Assembly: GCA_036676295.1 (NCBI GenBank)
Contig: JAKFDE010000064.1
Location: forward strand, 160,429 to 224,428
Direction of reading: 5' to 3'
From: UBA4416 sp036676295
GTDB taxonomy: Bacteria > Bacteroidota > Bacteroidia > B-17B0 > Aurantibacillaceae
Length of the DNA stretch: 64,000 nucleotides
The position numbers were made by a program, and so were the translations under genes. Below the pieces are notes generated by a model. That model worked only from the letters and a program-made list of their open reading frames with translations. It was not told the DNA's origin and did not search any database. Shown piece by piece: positions 61,555 through 64,000 of the stretch; the stretch's first letter is position 1, and each line of letters begins with the position of its first letter.

Positions 61555-62610
61555 ATGATAAATTTTTTCAAACAATTAAATGACTATGACAAATACTTTG
61601 AAAGTCAATTAGCGCTTTCTGGAACTATTTTGGGATTAATTGTTGCGACAAGTACATTTATTCTGCAAAGTGGTTTTACTTCATTTCAATATAGTCGAAG
61701 TATGTTTGTTAAATATTATGTACATCAAAGTAAATTTATATTTTTAAGTTTAACTTATAATATACTCTTTTCAATCATAATTCTATATTTGAACGTTACT
61801 CCCAAACTTCTATTCTTCATTCACATATTTTTTTCTTTAGTGTTTTCAAAATATTTTCTTGATTTCTATTCGCATAAAGGATATATAATAACATTACACT
61901 CAGAGAAGTTTAATCCACATAAAGAGGGACTACTAAGATATTTCAGATACATTAGAAATTTAGGCATTCTTCAAAACATCATTATTTACGGAACAATTTA
62001 CATTGTATTTTTTTATCCACTGCATTTTAATGAGCCTTACAATTTCAATAATCATCAAGTATATATGACAACTATAAGTTGTCTTGTTTTTAGCGTATTA
62101 GTAATAATTAAAATTATTCCTCAATTTTTCGAATTTTCTGAACAAGAATATAAATCAAAAACTAAAAATGAATTAATTGATAATATTGATGTTGATATAT
62201 CGAAGGAAAATATAATACTCAAAGAGCTATTGATTAAAAATGGAAGAAAAGAACTAAAAGAGCACTTGAAAACAAACCAATTTGAAGATATTTTTGTTTC
62301 TATGCCAGAAAATAACAAAGAAGCCTTCTTTGTTATCAATATTGAATTAACTGGGAAAAACATATATGAAATTATATCATCAATAGAAAAATACAGTTAT
62401 GATTTTTTTATAGAATTATCAAACACACATGTTGACGTAAATAATTTTGTTTTATCCTATTTTATAAAAATTGACGGAGAACAAAAATCAAGAAACTATT
62501 TCATCAGAGCAAATAGAAATGAAATTGATAAATTAAAATCATTTACAGAGAAAGAATTCATAAATAAAATTAATAATAAAGTTATTGACGAACTATTTAG
62601 AAATATATAA
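61555..62610 (+). CDS. Orphan membrane protein with C-terminal soluble domain
   Basis: 351 residues from the ATG at 61555. Four hydrophobic segments (about 20-40, 55-80, 85-105 and 140-165, plus a fifth at 175-190) are followed by a Lys/Asn-rich soluble domain (about 205-351). I do not recognise it. Its base composition looks more AT-rich than ligA, in an accessory region next to REP-like repeats. It could be an effector or membrane partner of a mobile or defence locus, but this is inference. Confidence 0.6.
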   Translation: MINFFKQLNDYDKYFESQLALSGTILGLIVATSTFILQSGFTSFQYSRSMFVKYYVHQSKFIFLSLTYNILFSIIILYLNVTPKLLFFIHIFFSLVFSKYFLDFYSHKGYIITLHSEKFNPHKEGLLRYFRYIRNLGILQNIIIYGTIYIVFFYPLHFNEPYNFNNHQVYMTTISCLVFSVLVIIKIIPQFFEFSEQEYKSKTKNELIDNIDVDISKENIILKELLIKNGRKELKEHLKTNQFEDIFVSMPENNKEAFFVINIELTGKNIYEIISSIEKYSYDFFIELSNTHVDVNNFVLSYFIKIDGEQKSRNYFIRANRNEIDKLKSFTEKEFINKINNKVIDELFRNI

Positions 62611-62630
62611 AACAACTACCGCTAACAGCA

Positions 62631-62748
62631 TTCGTTATCGCGGACTTGTAGTCCGTGACCAGCATAAAAGGTTTCTTTGTAATCAAACTATAATTTTAGT
62701 AAATACGATGTAACTTAGGTCACGGACAAAATGTCCGCGACAACGAAG
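62631..62748. repeat. REP-like pair in inverted orientation (MITE-like)
   Basis: Two 30-base ends are reverse complements except in a central loop. Left (62631-62660) has TCGCGGAC-TTGTA-GTCCGTGACC; right (62719-62748) has GGTCACGGAC-AAAAT-GTCCGCGA. Each also folds on itself as CGGAC/GTCCG. They enclose 58 bases with no frame. A single related end lies at 63494-63524. Confidence 0.7.
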
Positions 62749-62765
62749 AAAGAATTTCATCAATT

Positions 62766-63494
62766 ATGAACCATTTATCTCCTTCTGAAAGTCAATCCGA
62801 TAGCTATCGGATTCACTATGTCACAAATTTTCAGGACCTTGTTTCCACGCCTTTTCAGGGTGAGGTTAATGCGATGTGCTGGACTCGTGAACTCAAAGGT
62901 GATTTTTCTGAGATCGTTAACAAATTAGAACTAAAAGAAAATATAACCGTAATTGATCCAAAGGATCTTTTGGATATTGAATTGAGTGAACAAGGGCAGC
63001 TAGCTCGTGACATTCTTTTAAATGATATGAAGCTGTTGAAAGCTCATGGCGCCTCTCCAGTTCTTAATCTGATCAAATGTTATGAAAGAGATGATAGCTT
63101 TTTTCCAACCGATGTTTATTCTTTTCATGTAGATCGCTCTCCTGTACCATCCGATACTTTTTTATGCACTTACTATGGCGAGTCGAGTGAAATAATACCA
63201 AATTCGCAAGCCGAACAAAAAGTGTTGGTTCCCGAAATACGTGCTGAACTCAAAAAACTATATAGTGGTCCCGCCTTGTCGGCGAACAAACCAGATGAAG
63301 AATTTGAATCATTTTTAAGTGAACATTTCTTTGATCTGCATTATCAAGCTAAACCTAAGGCAAGCCCTATCAGCTTAGGCCAAGGTCACCTATGGCGCTT
63401 GGCAGTTGATCATCCCGAAAGTAAAGTGCTTCCTTGTATTCACCGCGCACCAAAAGAAAAAGCCGGAGAGAACCGGTTACTGTTGATCTGTTAA
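62766..63494 (+). CDS. DUF1826-like protein
   Basis: 242 residues. SFHVDRSPVPSDTFLCTYYGESSEIIP and the C-terminal VLPCIHRAPKEK then RLLLI resemble the DUF1826 family (FHxD ... TY-G, later HR-P). Family genes often accompany COG0523/zinc-handling genes; none is adjacent here. The gene is bracketed by REP-like elements. Bases 62794-62813 form a perfect 20-base palindrome in codons 10-16, so the N-terminus may have been altered by an insertion. Family assignment is from memory, moderate. Confidence 0.55.
   Translation: MNHLSPSESQSDSYRIHYVTNFQDLVSTPFQGEVNAMCWTRELKGDFSEIVNKLELKENITVIDPKDLLDIELSEQGQLARDILLNDMKLLKAHGASPVLNLIKCYERDDSFFPTDVYSFHVDRSPVPSDTFLCTYYGESSEIIPNSQAEQKVLVPEIRAELKKLYSGPALSANKPDEEFESFLSEHFFDLHYQAKPKASPISLGQGHLWRLAVDHPESKVLPCIHRAPKEKAGENRLLLIC
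62794..62813. repeat. Perfect 20-base palindrome within the DUF1826-like gene
   Basis: AATCCGATAG/CTATCGGATT is fully self-complementary. GATAGCTATC palindromes with C/G flanks recur in Bacteroidota genomes. Confidence 0.7.
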
Positions 63495-63524
63495 GTCACG
63501 GACGAAATGCCCGTGACAATGAAT
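63494..63524. repeat. REP-like element, single end
   Basis: GTCACGGAC-GAAAT-GCCCGTGACAATGAA matches the right end at 62719-62748 in the same orientation, with some divergence. It directly follows the DUF1826-like stop. Confidence 0.65.
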
Positions 63525-63557
63525 TTTAATTGAAAAAAAATAGGAGACGAAACAGTT

Positions 63558-64000
63558 TTATTTTCTGCCTCGGTTTTGGTTAAATCCTTTCATTGTTTTT
63601 CGTGAAGGTAATGCGTTTCTCACTTTTTGATTTTCCTGATGGAAGGCAGTTTCCTCCTTATGATGAAATATATTTTCTATTTGACGTGCTTCTGTCTGCG
63701 TTACCGGAACTGTGATGGTATCATGTTCAGGAATAAAATCAAAAATACTTTTTTCAGAAATAGGGATTTCGTCTAAACCATCAATAATGAGTAGCAACTT
63801 TTTTTTTCCAAAATGTTTTTCATGTGCTCGTTGAAATTTCTTCAACAAATCTGCCACAGCTTGTTTTGGATTTTCTGAATCTTCGGAGACCCCATTAATC
63901 CCATCAATTACATATTCACCCTTAGGATTTTGTCGCAAGTAATCTGTTATTTTCAATAAAAAATTTTGAGGTTTATACAAAAATGAATCGTTAATATAAT
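63558..64000 (-). CDS. C-terminal fragment of a NACHT/STAND-like NTPase, running off the window
   Basis: The frame stays open to the window edge, so the first residues lie outside. The visible part has QAVADLLKKFQRAHEKHFG and LLLIIDGLDEIP, the Walker B/DGLDE motif of NACHT/STAND NTPases with the right preceding helix. After this the sequence does not look like the usual arm domains, and it ends in a basic NQNRGRK tail only about 65 residues on. It may be truncated near the REP-like repeat. STAND NTPases include antiviral Avs proteins, but nothing here proves defence. Confidence 0.55.
   Translation of the reverse strand, partial: YINDSFLYKPQNFLLKITDYLRQNPKGEYVIDGINGVSEDSENPKQAVADLLKKFQRAHEKHFGKKKLLLIIDGLDEIPISEKSIFDFIPEHDTITVPVTQTEARQIENIFHHKEETAFHQENQKVRNALPSRKTMKGFNQNRGRK

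Noticed and set aside
1..64000. CRISPR array, prophage or IS transposase
   Set aside because: No regularly spaced repeats, phage structural genes or transposase motifs were seen.

Overview
This AT-rich window is chromosomal DNA of a member of the Bacteroidota. The evidence is three secreted proteins with type IX secretion (T9SS) C-terminal sorting domains, a fused SecDF, a type B ribosomal protein L31, an HYC_CC_PP-type cysteine-rich protein, TAnnTTTG-type promoters, and general absence of Shine-Dalgarno sequences. A family-level assignment is not possible from sequence alone; Flavobacteriales or a related order is my guess. No phage, CRISPR array, IS transposase or rRNA was found. The only RNA gene is a tRNA-Ser(GCU).

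Layout. 0-10 kb holds housekeeping genes: rpmE2, a glycosyltransferase, a class IV aminotransferase, a YbjN-like protein, a low-molecular-weight tyrosine phosphatase, STAS, a Fur-family regulator, the bifunctional (p)ppGpp enzyme Rel, and an Omp28-type secreted protein. 10-11.5 kb holds an NTP pyrophosphohydrolase and an OmpH/Skp-like chaperone. 11.6-31.5 kb is a large, almost entirely minus-strand surface-polysaccharide cluster. It contains a Wzm/Wzt ABC exporter, an initiating phosphoglycosyl transferase, a Wzy/WaaL-like protein, GT2, GT4 and GT11 glycosyltransferases, two deacetylase-like proteins, two FemAB/GNAT proteins, an AAC(3)-fold N-acetyltransferase, a DegT aminotransferase and methyltransferases. 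31.7-41.3 kb holds the tRNA, an FG-GAP T9SS protein, secDF, an HMA-AraC fusion regulator, tandem cold-shock genes and an M43 metalloprotease. 41.5-54.8 kb is mostly housekeeping: tcdA, a TatD hydrolase, an alpha-oxoamine synthase, an NlpC/P60 protein, an ABC exporter, meaB, murQ, a sigma-54 response regulator without a DNA-binding domain, arfB and rlmB. 56-59.4 kb is a probable copper-related set (TonB receptor, HMA protein, HYC_CC_PP protein). Then come ligA and an accessory right end: an orphan membrane protein, a DUF1826-like gene bracketed by REP-like palindromes, and a fragment of a NACHT/STAND-like NTPase running off the window.

The most unusual signal is a family of dispersed structured elements at about 10.25, 49.05, 54.85 and 55.80 kb and, on the minus strand, 56.2 kb. 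Each has a T-rich/A-rich hairpin whose CTTGAN loop can pair with an NTCAAG motif just downstream, giving an H-type pseudoknot. In the intact copies this is followed at once by a long, branched inverted repeat. The arms share almost no sequence between copies, yet pairing is kept by compensatory changes in all three helices. I know of no named element with this design, but could not search.

Other observations: a short duplicated 3' relic of the methyltransferase gene next to repeat elements, a palindrome holding the rel start codon, duplicated cold-shock leaders with the same hairpin, and a terminator-like hairpin inside the start of the tatD-like gene that nearly matches a real terminator 500 bp away.
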